Assembly: GCF_001949145.1 (NCBI RefSeq) | Contig: NW_019091674.1 | Location: forward strand, 195,668-259,667 | Length of the DNA: 64,000 nt | From: Acanthaster planci | Lineage: Eukaryota > Echinodermata > Asteroidea > Valvatida > Acanthasteridae | Reading direction: 5' to 3' | In this document: in pieces, positions 12,384 through 25,700 of the stretch | Layout of the letters: every line of letters begins with the position of its first letter | Position numbering within the stretch: position 1 is the first letter of the stretch | Program-made: the position numbers and the translations under genes | The notes under the pieces: model-generated | Database searches by the model: none | Told to the model about the DNA's origin: nothing | Seen by the model: only the letters and a program-made list of their open reading frames with translations

Positions 12384-12928
12384 CTCCCCAAGCACGGAAT
12401 TCCGTGCAGAAATAATTCTCGATGAAAAACAGATTAACTCAAAGAATTATATGTCTTAATGATGCAGGACTGTAAAACTAATTTTTCCACTCAGAAATCA
12501 TAAAAATAGATCGATAGTTGCCTCTAGGAACTGTTAACGCTGAAATTTTCTGTGACTTGGTCAACGTACTTGCGTGCAATGTGGACGACGAAAAGACCTC
12601 AGAAACAGAGAACCGGGGTGTTCTTCAAAAAACCAATATACGCAAATAAAAGGCCAATGTGTAACAAGTTCAAAATGATTCATTTTGTCACTGGGTCAGA
12701 CCACTGTGTCTGAATCTGCGACGTTGAAATGTACGTTAAAATCACTTCCCTACGTAAAGAATTTTGGTTGCCTCGTCGCTGGTAAACGGCATCCTAAGCG
12801 CGTACACGCACATTGCAATACGGGAACCTATAAGTCTGGTACACTGAGTTATCTGACTGCACATAAACATAATCATTAAGTCCTCCAGACTAAAGATAGC
12901 AAAATTGACGTCATTTTAGGACAATTGT

Positions 12929-13318
12929 TTGTACCAAGTGACGCCTGATGGTTTTAGCCGAAAAATAGCTGATTCTGGTGAGGATACTATGACACTTAAG
13001 TACACAAATGATGATCTGGATGTATCTTTTGGCACAGTACCACTCAAGGATTTCATCCACGTCAGTTTTCTCAAGTGCATCTCGCATCAGGTCAGACGCG
13101 ATGTCTCACACCCAACAAAGCAAGCCTTATTAATTCAGCCAGCACGTAAAAACGCACCAAGCATACGGACGAAAGTCCAATCCCTACAACCAGGACTTGA
13201 GCGGGTCGACATCATAAAGGAGATATCCGATAGACAAGCATTTCAGCAAATTAGGGTACGACAATACCAGCACCTAGATAAGAAACACGAGCCAGAGAAA
13301 CCTTCAAAGTCCAAGTGA
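12929..13318 (+). other. Open reading frame of 129 codons, not identified
   Basis: The frame is open for 129 codons and ends at a TGA at 13316-13318. It has no ATG at its left edge; the first in-frame ATG is at 12989, leaving 110 codons. The C-terminal half is basic and glutamine-rich and ends KPSKSK. It matches no family I recognise. It could be the last exon of a gene starting near the CRE/YY1 pair at 12364, or a transposon relic. The reading frame length is the only support. Confidence 0.3.
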
Positions 13319-13733
13319 CAAGCAATTAATTTGCGAAGGTATAGCCAACGAACAAATAAAGACACTGTTGCTGTGACCACCATCTCTGGAATGGACTGGT
13401 TCCTTTGTGCCCTTCATATCCATTGAAGACAGTGAATTACTGCGAGGTACCTCTTATCTAACTAAGCAAAAGTTTGCCCCAAATCACGAGGCATGGCAAC
13501 ATTGTCTTTCGTACAGAGAATTCAAATTATTATGTTCATGTGAATTTAAAAACTCCATGTACGAGATTCTATTCAAATTTAACTCACGAAAGTCTTATTT
13601 GGAATATCTCTTATAAATACACATTCAAATGTCACTGCCTCAAACTCTGGGAACGGCCGACCGTTCCGGAATGAGAACACAGCATTTCAATGGGAACGTT
13701 CCGACCGTTCACAATTATGAAATGCTCCCTTTT
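13319..13733. other. 3' flank of ANKS3, nothing identified
   Basis: This region should contain the ANKS3 3' UTR on the minus strand. No clear canonical poly(A) signal was seen in that orientation. Confidence 0.4.
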
Positions 13734-16700
13734 TTATGGGAGAGAGTTTCCACTTGAGTTGGGAGAGAAATTCACTGTCTGCCCATCGATAAGTTGGTCT
13801 ATGTTGTTGGTTGCCATGGCGACTGCCCGTCCAAGCTGATGCGAGCCCTGACTGAGCATGCTCAGTAGGTCCTTCATGGTGAGCTTGGCCAGCTCCTCCC
13901 CCTCCTGGCTTGTGGCAGGTAAATGCACAGTGGCAGCCGATCCAGCCAGTGAAGTGCCAGTGCTCAATGAGGCAGTCGGTTGGCCAGCACCTAGCAGGGC
14001 ATCGCCGGTGATAAGGCTGGAGGTGATGGCACTGACCAGGGGGTTTTTGTCTGGGGCAGGGGGTGGGGAGGGGCTCTCGGCACTCCTCCTGTGGGGCCGG
14101 TCCAACTGGAGCTGGGAGCTGAATTGCTGGGGGAGGCTGTCGAATCGGACATCCTTTGGGATGAACGAGGGCCCAGTTTGGAGTCTCCGTATCAGCTCCG
14201 TCTGACAGGACCTGTGAGAAAAACAAGTGAAAACAGTGGTTGCCACAGAACGACCATGCCGCCTGAATAATGGATAGTTTCGGCTATCTAGTTGACAATT
14301 TTGAACAAGATCCTGCGGGGTATGTTGACACAGCTGGTTGTCAACAATTTTGAACAAGATCCTGAGGNNNNNNNNNNNNNNNNNNNNNNNNNNNNNNNNN
14401 NNNNNNNNNNNNNNNNNNNNNNNNNNNNNNNNNNNNNNNNNNNNNNNNNNNNNNNNNNNNNNNNNNNNNNNNNNNNNNNNNNNNNNNNNNNNNNNNNNNN
14501 NNNNNNNNNNNNNNNNNNNNNNNNNNNNNNNNNNNNNNNNNNNNNNNNNNNNNNNNNNNNNNNNNNNNNNNNNNNNNNNNNNNNNNNNNNNNNNNNNNCG
14601 GGGCATATGTTGACACAGCTGGTTGGCAACAGCTACATGTAATTTCATTTATCAGTACAGGGATTAAGTCATGCGAAAATGTCATTGACAATGCATGCCA
14701 CAAGAAGCAAAATGTGAGTAATGACTTTTATAATTTAATTCAACTAGGGCCATTCAAATGTAACTGTACGGTATGTCGTGGTTGAACTCTAGCTTACGCC
14801 TGAACTTGCCCTAACATAAAACAAATCAACAGTGAAAAAAAGGAATAGTGTTGCCTGGCAGTGCCGACTTTTACAATACGTGTGAAAGCAAGTGCACTTG
14901 TTCAGTGTCTTGTTCAGGTAAGAGAATTGCACTGGCTTCCAGTCAAGCAACGCATCAAATTTAAGATCTTGACTAATGTCTTCAAGAGTATCCAAAACAA
15001 AGCTCCAGATTACATTAACTCTCTCATCCTTCCACATCAGTCTATGCGTCCTGGTCCTTGTTCTAGTACAGACAGTGCCCTGCTGCATGTTCCTCTGACA
15101 TATACCACAGCTGAAGACTGGCAATGCTTTCCAGGCATTTACTCCTAGACTCTGGAATGAGCTTCCAAGATACATTTGTCTGTCTCCCTTTTTTAAGATG
15201 TTTCTACAAAACCTGCAAACCGTACTTTTCGTTCAGAAATTAAATCAACCATAATATCATTATTCTTTTTTCGATAGTGATGTAAAGCGCTGTGAAAGAA
15301 GCTATAGTTTGTAATGTAACGCAATGTAGTGCAATGTAGAGTGGTGTGGTGGGGTGCGGTGTATGAGGTTGAAAAGAAGGACTTCAGGAGAATAAGCATG
15401 TGCAAAGGATCTGGCTGTGGCCAGAACAGGACAGGTGCCTATGAAAGCCACCAAGTAGGGGCTTCATGCATTTCCTATGAACATATGTATTCTAGTTGGC
15501 CTGGCTTAGTGGCTCTTTCTTTGCTTTTCACCTCTGCAGTCCAGGTAGCCCGCTTGGTCGGACACATATGGATGGGGTTTTCAGTCCCTAACCGATTCTG
15601 TGGGTTTTACCAAGACCATTCCTCTGGCTTTTTTTTCTCCTCAAGAATGGTAACTGCTTTTCAATGTCCCACTCCCGACAGGTTTTATCAGGCTTACAAG
15701 CTACAGTGTCTCAGGTGCTTTCGAGGGATCCTTGGTTTCAATACAGAAATGCTTAATAACATAATGATAATTTCCAGTAATAGACCACTAATTTACCAGC
15801 AGCTTAATCGTACCTGACACTGTCGTACAGCTGCCTCATGTTGTGGCAAAGCTTGCGGGCGTCAGATACCAGGCTTAGAAGCTGCTGGTAGGTCTTGCGG
15901 TCCTCCATTAGGCAGCCTTCCACCACGCTCCTCAGCTCCCTCTCCTGCATCACCTGGGCCTCCAGCTCTCCCTTCTTGACCATGGCCTGCAGGAGGAAAA
16001 AGGTCAAGGGTCACTTGCCTATCAGAGTGACCAAAGAGAGATGGTTCTGATGAAAGAGCGAAGAAGAGGTAGTGATGGTGGTTGTCAAGATGAGCTTTTT
16101 GCAAGTCAGGAAGATAAGCTTTAATCAAGAAAGGCAACGGACGGTGCCACTTATCACCTCCATTTGGGTATCCAGGGATCTGCCAGGTACTTACTAGAGT
16201 GTGCGAGGGCCCACCATGCTACTGTAATAATGTTTATGCAGAAATGGGTGTTTGCTTCAGGTATAAGCATGTAAAGCATTTTCTCTTACCACTGTGGTTC
16301 TTGGTTTGATCCCCCCCGGGCTATGTGTAAATTATTTGCTTATTCTCTCCAATGTCACAAAGACTGTCTCTTTAGAATAGTGTTCCCATTTTCCTCACCA
16401 CACACCTTTGGCCCGGCCAAGTTGTCCATGTAACAGTAGCTGTGTCATTTGTACTTAAGCATTAGGGTCCCAAGTAAGGAGGATTAGACCCCAAATTCAC
16501 TGTCAAAACTTTAAGTAATTTGGAAGATGTGGCAAAGCAGGGGTTGGGACTTATTACTCATTCAGGTTGAGTCACCCAATGGGTAATCAATGGGACAGCT
16601 ATATATGTACATGTACCTCCTGCAACTGTATGGCCATCTCCTGCATGGCAGTCTCCACTCTGTCTGCATAGACCTGCTCCAGGTTTTCTGAGAACGGTCG

Positions 16701-19700
16701 AGCCTGGCTGTGCCATCTAGCAATAGCGTTAGTCATCTTCCGCCGTGGACCCATTAATCTAGTCAAAAAGCAAGATACATGTACTAATGTACTCCTCTAC
16801 TTAGTGCAGGGCAGAAAGCGGTCTAGTGAACAGTCAAAGGTGCTGGAAAGATGGACCTATGCAGTGTGTAATATGTAATCCATCTCAAGTTGAAGTGCAC
16901 CCTCACAAGCAAAGAAAAAGAGAGGCTTTGGGGGAGCTTTCAGGCGGGCTCCTGTACGTGACCAGCACGCACTAGAAGGTCATACATTCAAATAGAAATT
17001 GGTCATGAAAACCCAGAGCACCCCAAACCAAACGCATACGAATGTGAGAGTGCAAAGAGGTGGGCTTCCACCAAAGTACAGTCAAACCTCCTTAAGAGGT
17101 CCTTTGGACTTGGCAAACTACCTTGTTAGAGCAGGAACTTTGTAATGTATTATCAGGAATGAAAAAACAAAGGATTGGGGCCTAAAAATTTCCTTGCCTT
17201 AAGCAGAATCTTGTGTTAACAGTGCTCTTATTAACAAGATTCGACAGCATCAACATTGCTATTTAAAACATCGCCGTTTCTGCATTTAAACTCTTTTTGT
17301 GACAAAAATAACAAGATGGAAGCTGATGAAACTAGTGTTAACTTACTTGATACCAACTTCTTTCAAGTCACTATCTGTGAGGGTAAGAAACACTCTCAAA
17401 TCCACGTCCTGCTCTTCAAAAATATGGAAGTACTTAGTCCTCAATCCCAGACTCTCAAGAAGACTAGCAAGGTCCTGGTAAGGGTAGTGCTTGTTATCAA
17501 CAGGTCTACTGTAGAGTGTGTCCTGGGTTAAGTCACCTGACAAGGGAAGGACACTGGAATGGTACCCAATGCCATTTGCTGTGTAGGCATCTATGGTTGG
17601 GGCAGCTGACTGTGATGAGCGAGGGTGAGAAGTATGAAGTGCACCGGTTAGAGATGGCACATTCAGCGATGAGGCCTGTATCCCATGATCTTCTATCCCG
17701 GCGCTGCCGACAGTCGGCAGCTCTGCATAGAGTGGATCTCCAACCAACCCAAAGCCCTGCCGGGTCAGGTCGGCTGAGATCATCTGCGACAGCTGGTCAG
17801 AGAGCGCTACTGCGAAGGCCCCTGTGCCCTCTGAGGAGTTGGAGCTTGGCGTTGGGGGCAGGCTAAAACTGGAGGTCTCCGAGGATGGCTCGTCGGTGCT
17901 AGAGTGGCAGCCGCTGCCCCTACCACCCCCAGCCCTGCCCCCACCCTGGCCAAGCCCAAGAGCGGCAGCGAAACCCCCACCCCCTCCGCTGCTGTTGCTA
18001 GAGTTGCTGCTCTTGATGGTCAGGGCACCGGAGATGCAGAAGGCTGGGTCGTCATCGTCATTACTGGCCTCCACGCCAGCAGGAGGGAATGGACTCAGCC
18101 ATGTGTTGCCTGCAAAGAACATTAAACAGCAGTGACTCAGAGTAGCTGTCTACAACTTTCTTTCATGATACAGGTATTCACAAGTCGTATGAAAGTAAAT
18201 TATTCAGGCTTCTCAAAAACATGCTGGAACCAATTTGTGAGCCAAAGTTGACCCGTCCAGTGCCATTATTGATGATAATTCCGTGGTGAAACTTGTATGT
18301 CCTATTCCTTTTCCACAAACAGCAAAAAATGCATTGACAGTTGCCAGTTTATCTTACATGGCAACCATACCGCAGGTTCAAATTCAACAAACTAGCAACA
18401 TACATGTTGGTTGTTATGTTTTCAGTCAATTTATACCGGAAAAATATTGGAGTTCGAAGATCTGGTATGTCGGATGTAACGTTAAATCTTTATGTTGGAA
18501 CACCCTCTTTGACACAGTGGCCCAACCAAATTGGACGATGTGATAGATATTCACACTTTTAAGTTAATTTAAAAATGATTTCTATATCTCCTTCCAAGGT
18601 TTCAGTCCAATTTAGCATTCTCACCCTCGCTCATCAGTTTTTTGTTTTGTGGAGGACAAGGGAGTAATCTAGAATTCATAGCAAACTGGTTTTCTAGAGA
18701 AAACTGGGATTCATAAAGCACCAGGGTGTTTGTAAACTGGTTGAATTTCAAAACATCATTTACGTTAATTCTGTTGAAAAGTACTGACAACATAGAAGAG
18801 CAGATGAGAAGATACAATGACATGAGTGATTTATAACAACAACGCTGATCGCAGCAAAAACAGTGATCAGAGCCTACCCCTGTGCCACGAGTACAGCTGG
18901 GAGCACGAACAGAAGTCTAATACCCCACGGATCTGGTCTCCGTCATGGTCAGAGTGAGAGTAGCACATGCGAATGCACACAATGCTTCAATGTCCCCACG
19001 CAGCACATCTACAATAACTAACTTAGTGTACCACCACAGCCATCCATCCTCATACCCAAGATTACACAATTACAACGCAGTGGACACGACACATCAACTG
19101 GGGGAAGGTCACTGTTATCCATCATTTTTGTAGCTCAGCAACATTGCCAATGCACTTGATACTCCAATGATACATGCACGCTTGTAGCGTGTCGTGTGAT
19201 CATGCGACCAAAAAATTGACTATCTACGACCATAGTCTAACAATAATAATTGTACGTCATTTATCATTTTTATGCTGAAAATATCTGAAAGCTTTGTCTC
19301 AAAATCCACATTTCATTATGAAGAATTCCAACTTTAAAATTCCTTGAAGTCATCTCACACTTGCTTCTCTGCTTATAAATATGGCAGACGCGGAACAACA
19401 TTGGCTTTCAAGAATGAATATTGCAAGTATTACATATAAACCTACCATTACCAGAGAGTTTTGGTGTGTCTGTCACGGTAGCCGGCACTACATCTCGTCC
19501 ACTTGCCTGTACCTGGTGGCCACTTAGGTGGTCCTCTTCTATCTGGTAAGCTACATAGTCACCTGGCAGTGCATTCCCTGCATGGAGTTGGGGATATAAT
19601 TCACGTCAAGCTTCAGTAGAATAAAGAGCAAACACAGGCCGGTCTATGCAGAGACTATGATAGGAGCTTAAAACCAAATTGAATAATGGCCAAAAGGATG

Positions 19701-22700
19701 GGTGGACAAAATGAGCAGCAGACGAAATGTACCAAAGCAGGGGAACAATGGACAAGCTTAATGATTTAAAGTGGCCACCACCAATGTATGAACAGAAGGC
19801 ATCCAGAAGAATAAAGATCAGAATTCTATGACCACTAGCTACATATGACACCCCTGCTGAAAATTTGGGAGAGTAAATATCCTAAAAATGATTGCAAAAA
19901 TGACCAACTTCATTGAACGTTAGGTTGGATTCGACAGACGTTCAAAATGTGAAGTGGTCAAAATGTAAAGTGGCCACAATAAAAATGGCCTGGGCCATAA
20001 TGGAGCCAAGACCAAAATGCAAAGAGTTTAGTACATTTCACAGCAACTATTCGAATAACAAACCTTTTTTCCTCAACTTTCAATAACTTAAAGTTTACAA
20101 ACCATACATGTCCAGACCCCACTCAAGTGGCCCAATGTACAAGGGTGTAACATAACACATACTTCTTGAGTACCATTCCTGAGAACAACTCTCAAAGAGT
20201 GAAACTGAACCTCACCGGTACTCTGTAAGACAGTTCCTTGCCTTCCTCCTTTGCGCTCGCTCAGCAACTTGGCCAGAGTCTCTGGGCCATCCCGGATGCT
20301 GGGACCCTTGGCCTTCGACCTGCCTGACCTCGTATGGGGTCGGTTGGGTCGTTGATAGCTTTCATCGGACGATGACAAATCCACTGCTGGAGGCTGACCT
20401 GAGATAAAAAAAAAAACAAGATGAACACACAGTTTAAAACAAACTGACCCACCAACCACACTTAAAGTATCCTGACTGATTCGAGGGAATGAACTACACT
20501 CACACAAACTCTCTTGAACTTGAGCCTCACATACATTTCTGCAAGTTACAATGCCCCATTTGTCAAAGCAGCACATAATGTGTGACTGCCACCTGCTCAC
20601 TAATGAGGCAATAACACAGCAAGGGCTTCCAAATCTGACCAGCAAAATTAGCCTGGAGGTACATGTACCTGATTCACTGCGGACACTGCTGGGGAACATC
20701 ACTTGGCTGTCGATGAGACCAATGATCTTCATGTGACCATTCAGGAGAGCCAGGGAGCGTGCTGTCTCACCGCTTGCATTTTTCAGGTTCACATCAACAC
20801 CCTGAATACAATAACAAAGGACTTCAATCAATTTAGGAAGCTGGGGCATTTCATTCAAAAATTGGTTGCGGATGTTTCAAACCAGTGAAGCAATATTTGC
20901 CCCCTATTCTAAGACAGTGATCTCCTGCTCCAAGACTGTAACATTTTCTACAGCTCAATACCAACACCAAATAAAGGAGTCTCAAGATGGTGTTGAGATC
21001 GTAACTAGGCCTACAGACCTACTGAACCTTTGTACAACTGGCCACTTTGCATGCACTGATACCAGTGCAGGCCTCGAATTTCATTTTTTTCAGGGTAGTG
21101 CCATTTGGCATCGGTGAACTGGCTGAAATAGAGGGCAGTAATGCCAAACGTGAGGGCATTAATGCCATCAGCGTAACAAAGTTAAATAGGCATTAATGCC
21201 ATCCCGATTTTTTTTTATATCACGAGAAAATGACTCAGGTCTAAGAAAAAGTAGGATACGCATTATACCTGAAAATGTGCGTAATAAGTGCTGAACCAGC
21301 AGCCAAGTGTTGAAAGGTTTCGGCCTGTTATGATTGCAGCCCTTCTTTCCTCGGCATTTTGCGTACCACAAAAACTGGCCGGGCCAGTGATTTTGCACAC
21401 CACGTACGTGAAAATTAATCAGGGTAGTTCTGATCCACCGAACCGATGTCGTGCAGCACTAAACTGCAAACACCTACATTGCGGTGTTAGTTAAAATACT
21501 GCCCCGACCATACAATTGTCCAGTGTGCACAAAAAACGTGGAGCTCTCGATATACCGATAATGCGTACATGTTTATGAGCACTTGTTCCAGACTAACATT
21601 ACTGCATGGTACATTAAAATACTTGGCTTGGGCATACACTGTTATGTTAAGTCTTAGTTAGGCCGGCGGGTGTCGCTTATGCTGTGCTATGCTGTGTCAC
21701 CTATGCTGTGAACGTGCAGTATGCATGGAGAGGGCCGGGCCACCGGTGCACGGCTGGCTGAGTGTACGATATTCCCACATACACACACTGCACGCCCTCC
21801 CTGCTTTATGCGTGCATGCCATGCACTTGGGTGATGCGGCGTGGTGTTCCGGTCAAATGTGAGCAATCAAGGAACGATGTGTATGTCATTTTCCGTGCCA
21901 CTTTCCGTGTACCTCGCTGAACAGGGGCAGTCGATATGTACGTGTAGGGCACTACGGCCAAGAGAAAAAAGGGCTCTGCCATCTCGGCAGTGAAACAAGA
22001 TCACTTTTCGGAGGCACCACGGCCAGATGGGAGGGCATCGACGATCATGGCCGTCGTGGCGGTCGTGAAATTCGAGGCCTGCCAGTATTTAAGTCGAACC
22101 CATCAAGAACCTGCACAAGTCCAATCACAGGTCCTTTCATACATCTACATGTAGTCACAATTAACACGATGAAAAGACAGAGAGGAATGTTTTCTGTCAC
22201 AGTTTACACCTAGCGACTTGCCCTGCAACTGTTGATTTATGATGGACTTTGTCATGCGCGCAATGCACTTACAGAGACAGGCTCGACTTGAACACTGACT
22301 TTGACAAGCCCGTCTCTCATATTCGAAAAGAGCAATCAGCGAACTAGAATAAGACCAGCTCTCTGACCCTGCTTCAACAAACTGGCCCTGTCCAGGACAG
22401 TTTATATAAAGAGTTGCGACATGAGATTCTCAAATGTTGGAACCAATATGGTAGATTATGTGTTAGTGCACCTGAACAATTAACACACAAGAGCTGCATG
22501 CTGTACTGCACACAAAATGAACAGCCATTTTGGTTCCAAAATCTGAAGCTGGCACAGCTCTCTCTTTATACAGCTCTGGCCCATACAAAATATTCCTAAC
22601 CAGCAATACTTCTCTAGAAAGCAATAATTTGACTCACATGCTCCAGCAGCAAATTCACGATAATTTCATGTCCCTCGGCTGCAGCCATCATGAATGGGGT

Positions 22701-25700
22701 GATGCCAAGTCGTGGCTCCCTAAAAGGATAAAAAAAAGTGAAATTGACGTACAAAGTAGGATTGCGCTGATGGACAGGTGTGTTGATGAATGACTGGTTT
22801 CAAAGGGGGAATGTTTGCATTCAATGAAGATTGATGGGATTGATTGTTCCGTAGCTGAGGGGAGAGCTCACATGTTGAAATGTAGACACTGCGCGTCTGA
22901 AAATATTACGGTATTTTTGTCCCCACAACTTGGTCTCAACTTCCCTAAAACAAAAGAAATTCTGCCCTCAACTCAGTGCTGAGCTAAGCCCAATTTCATG
23001 GTGCTGCTTAATGCAGGATTCCACACTTACGATCTCCATTCTGCACTAACCACGCTAGCGGAAGAATTCTGCAAAAACCCTTTAGGCACAGAATCCTTAG
23101 TTATGGGATGTTTGCATGCGCACAAGCCAAAATTCCTCGCTAACCTGTGAAATACGTTCGCCGCAAGCACAGAATTTTCTGCTACGGTAAGCCCCGATTT
23201 TTCGCTTGTGGTGAGCAGCGCCATGAAATTGGGCCCTGGGCACCGTGACAACCAGTTACTAGCACACATTGGCTGAAAACACAAACGGCTCTGACGCTGC
23301 ACTGTGTAAAATGGGAGTGGTTTCGGTTGGAATTCAGTCCCCATGTGACTACTGTTTGCACCATTTTGAGCATGCAAACATGAGCTCAACCACGAACAGG
23401 AAATAGACTGGTATGTTTGCTGCCACCAAGCATCTCAAAAGTCACAAAATATCACACCATTTGCAGACTCTTGAAATTAGTCTCAAAAAAAAGTTCAAAG
23501 TATGGGTTGTGTTGAAGTCCCTAAAAATCAAAAAAGGTTTTGTTAGCACCAACATGTACCTGTTTCAATGTCGATTGGTCTCACCTTGCATTGACGTTAG
23601 CACCATTGTCCAGAAGAAACTGAACCACCTTTTGATGGCCGGCGTATGTTGCATAGAAGAGGGTCGTCCATCCCTTGTGGTCCCTGTTCTCCAATTCTGC
23701 CCCTTGCTAAGATGACCCCCCCATAGAAAAAGATTTGAGTGCAACACAAACCGCATTAATCAACCACACAAATCAAAAACAACCCAGCATATTCAATGGA
23801 AACGTTTCTGGTGTCTCTGACAAGGTCCATATCTGCTTAAAGGACTATGTAATACCTGTTTCAAAGCAGATATTGTAAATAAATTTTCATATTCAATTTA
23901 ACCAGATTTGAAAATATTGTTGCACCACTTCATGAGCAATTTAATGCCTTTTTAATTTATGGTGATGGAATTCCCATACTCATGAGAAACATATGATGCA
24001 ATCAAAGAAAGAAAGAAAGAAACCTCAGTGATACAGCCATTTTTGTACTAAACTTTACCCCATTTTGGATATTTTGTTACCGTTCAGCTTCTTCACTTTG
24101 GTGATTCACTGTTTTTTCAATACATGACACGAGGTCAGTGAGCAGGCTCTTCTCAACACAACTTTTTCAATGAGAAAATTCAGGGTTCCCAAGTTGAACA
24201 AAAACCCCCTGATACTTCAGTACGAAAGTTCAGTTGATCAATACCAAACTGGCTCATTTACGCTAACAGTTGACCAACGAACCTGGACTAGGAAGTATGC
24301 AATACTCTCATTGCCGCAGCTGGCTGTGAGCATCAGCGCGGTGGCACCCTTCTCATTCCTTAAGTCCACCTCGGCCCCAGCATCAAGCAAGAGATTGACC
24401 ACATTATCGTGGCCGATGTAGCTGGCGTACATGAGCGGGGTCCAGCTGCCTCGGTTCCTGTGGTTGATGTCCACCTCTCCACTGGAAAGCAGGGCAGAGG
24501 ACGATCAGAAATTAAAAGCAAAATAATTTCCTGTGCACTTACGGGATTACCATGAGCATGATGAGCTGGAACGGAGGAAGGACTGACGTACATGTAAACA
24601 TGGTAATAACACCTTGACTACAGAAAACAACTTCATAGAGTGTATGTACATACACACATGCTGTATTTATGGGGAACATTTGGGCTGTTAACCCCTTGAC
24701 GACGGGAACTTTTTTCTGAAAGCCGACTCCGGGAATTCCAGCCTCGCTTGGCCACCAAGGCCACTTGCCAAACCGCAAATTCTGGGTTTGTGGCTCTGCG
24801 TGCTCTGCACGCTTTGAATTACACAGTGAACAGGCTCATTGTGCGGTGGCATGCAGCTCTACTCGCGCTTCAATATTCCCGTTGCCTCTTTTCAAAGTGG
24901 GGACTATTGTGAAGCTGGTGATTATGATGCAAATTCAGCCTTTTAATTTCTTGGCACCACACAAAGGCCAATCACCATACATACAAGAGCCAGGGTCTGC
25001 CTTCTTTCAGCGTGTTCGCTTGAGCGTGGGCCGAGAATAATAACTGAAAAGCGGGCTGAGGATCTCAATTTTTACAGCTGCTCTTACCGTCATCCGTCGC
25101 GAAGGGGTTAAAGTCGTATCCATGTACACGAATAATGCATATACATTTTTGGTCCATTTTGTATCTTGCATTGGAAAGAGTTCCGTATCCGGACATTAAT
25201 TGACACCCTTTCCATAAATCTTTAAGCCTGGGCTTAGAAAAATGTGTTTCAACACTTGAGTATTTCCATTGCTAACTTTGACTTTTTAGGGCATGTTATC
25301 ACTTTGATGGCTAACAAACCACTGCAAGGGGAAATTAGTGAGGTCTGTGTATGGAACTCTTATCCTTGCGTCAATCTATTGGTACCGCCTTTCATTCCCG
25401 TACAATTTCTATGGAATTTTTAAAAATTGGATTAAAATAAAAACAGCAACAAAAAGAAAACTCCCCTCCCCTTAAAAAAGAGACCGAATAGATAAACTAC
25501 CCAGGCTGACAGGCTGTATCATACAAGCCTTGGGAATAATCGATCTGCACAATCAATCTGATTGCACTATTAGTTAATCCTGTGGGAAATCTCTGACCTT
25601 AGCTTATTTTCACTTTTCAAAACAAACTTTCACAACTGTGAATTAAAGCAAGAAGGTGACCAGTTTCTGGCGGTACGATCTACTGTGTACAATGTATGTA

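Noticed and set aside
13810-13823. X-box GTTGCCATGGCGAC
   Set aside because: A good match, but it lies in ANKS3 coding sequence (VAMATN codons), so the protein sequence explains it.
13858-14205. 115-codon plus-strand frame opposite the last ANKS3 exon
   Set aside because: Antisense shadow of ANKS3 coding sequence with GC-rich composition.
14288-14703. Open frames on both strands across 14368-14598
   Set aside because: Produced by the N gap plus a tandem repeat.
17824-18135. Proline-rich plus-strand frame of 103 codons
   Set aside because: Shadow of the Gly/Ser-rich ANKS3 linker read in reverse.
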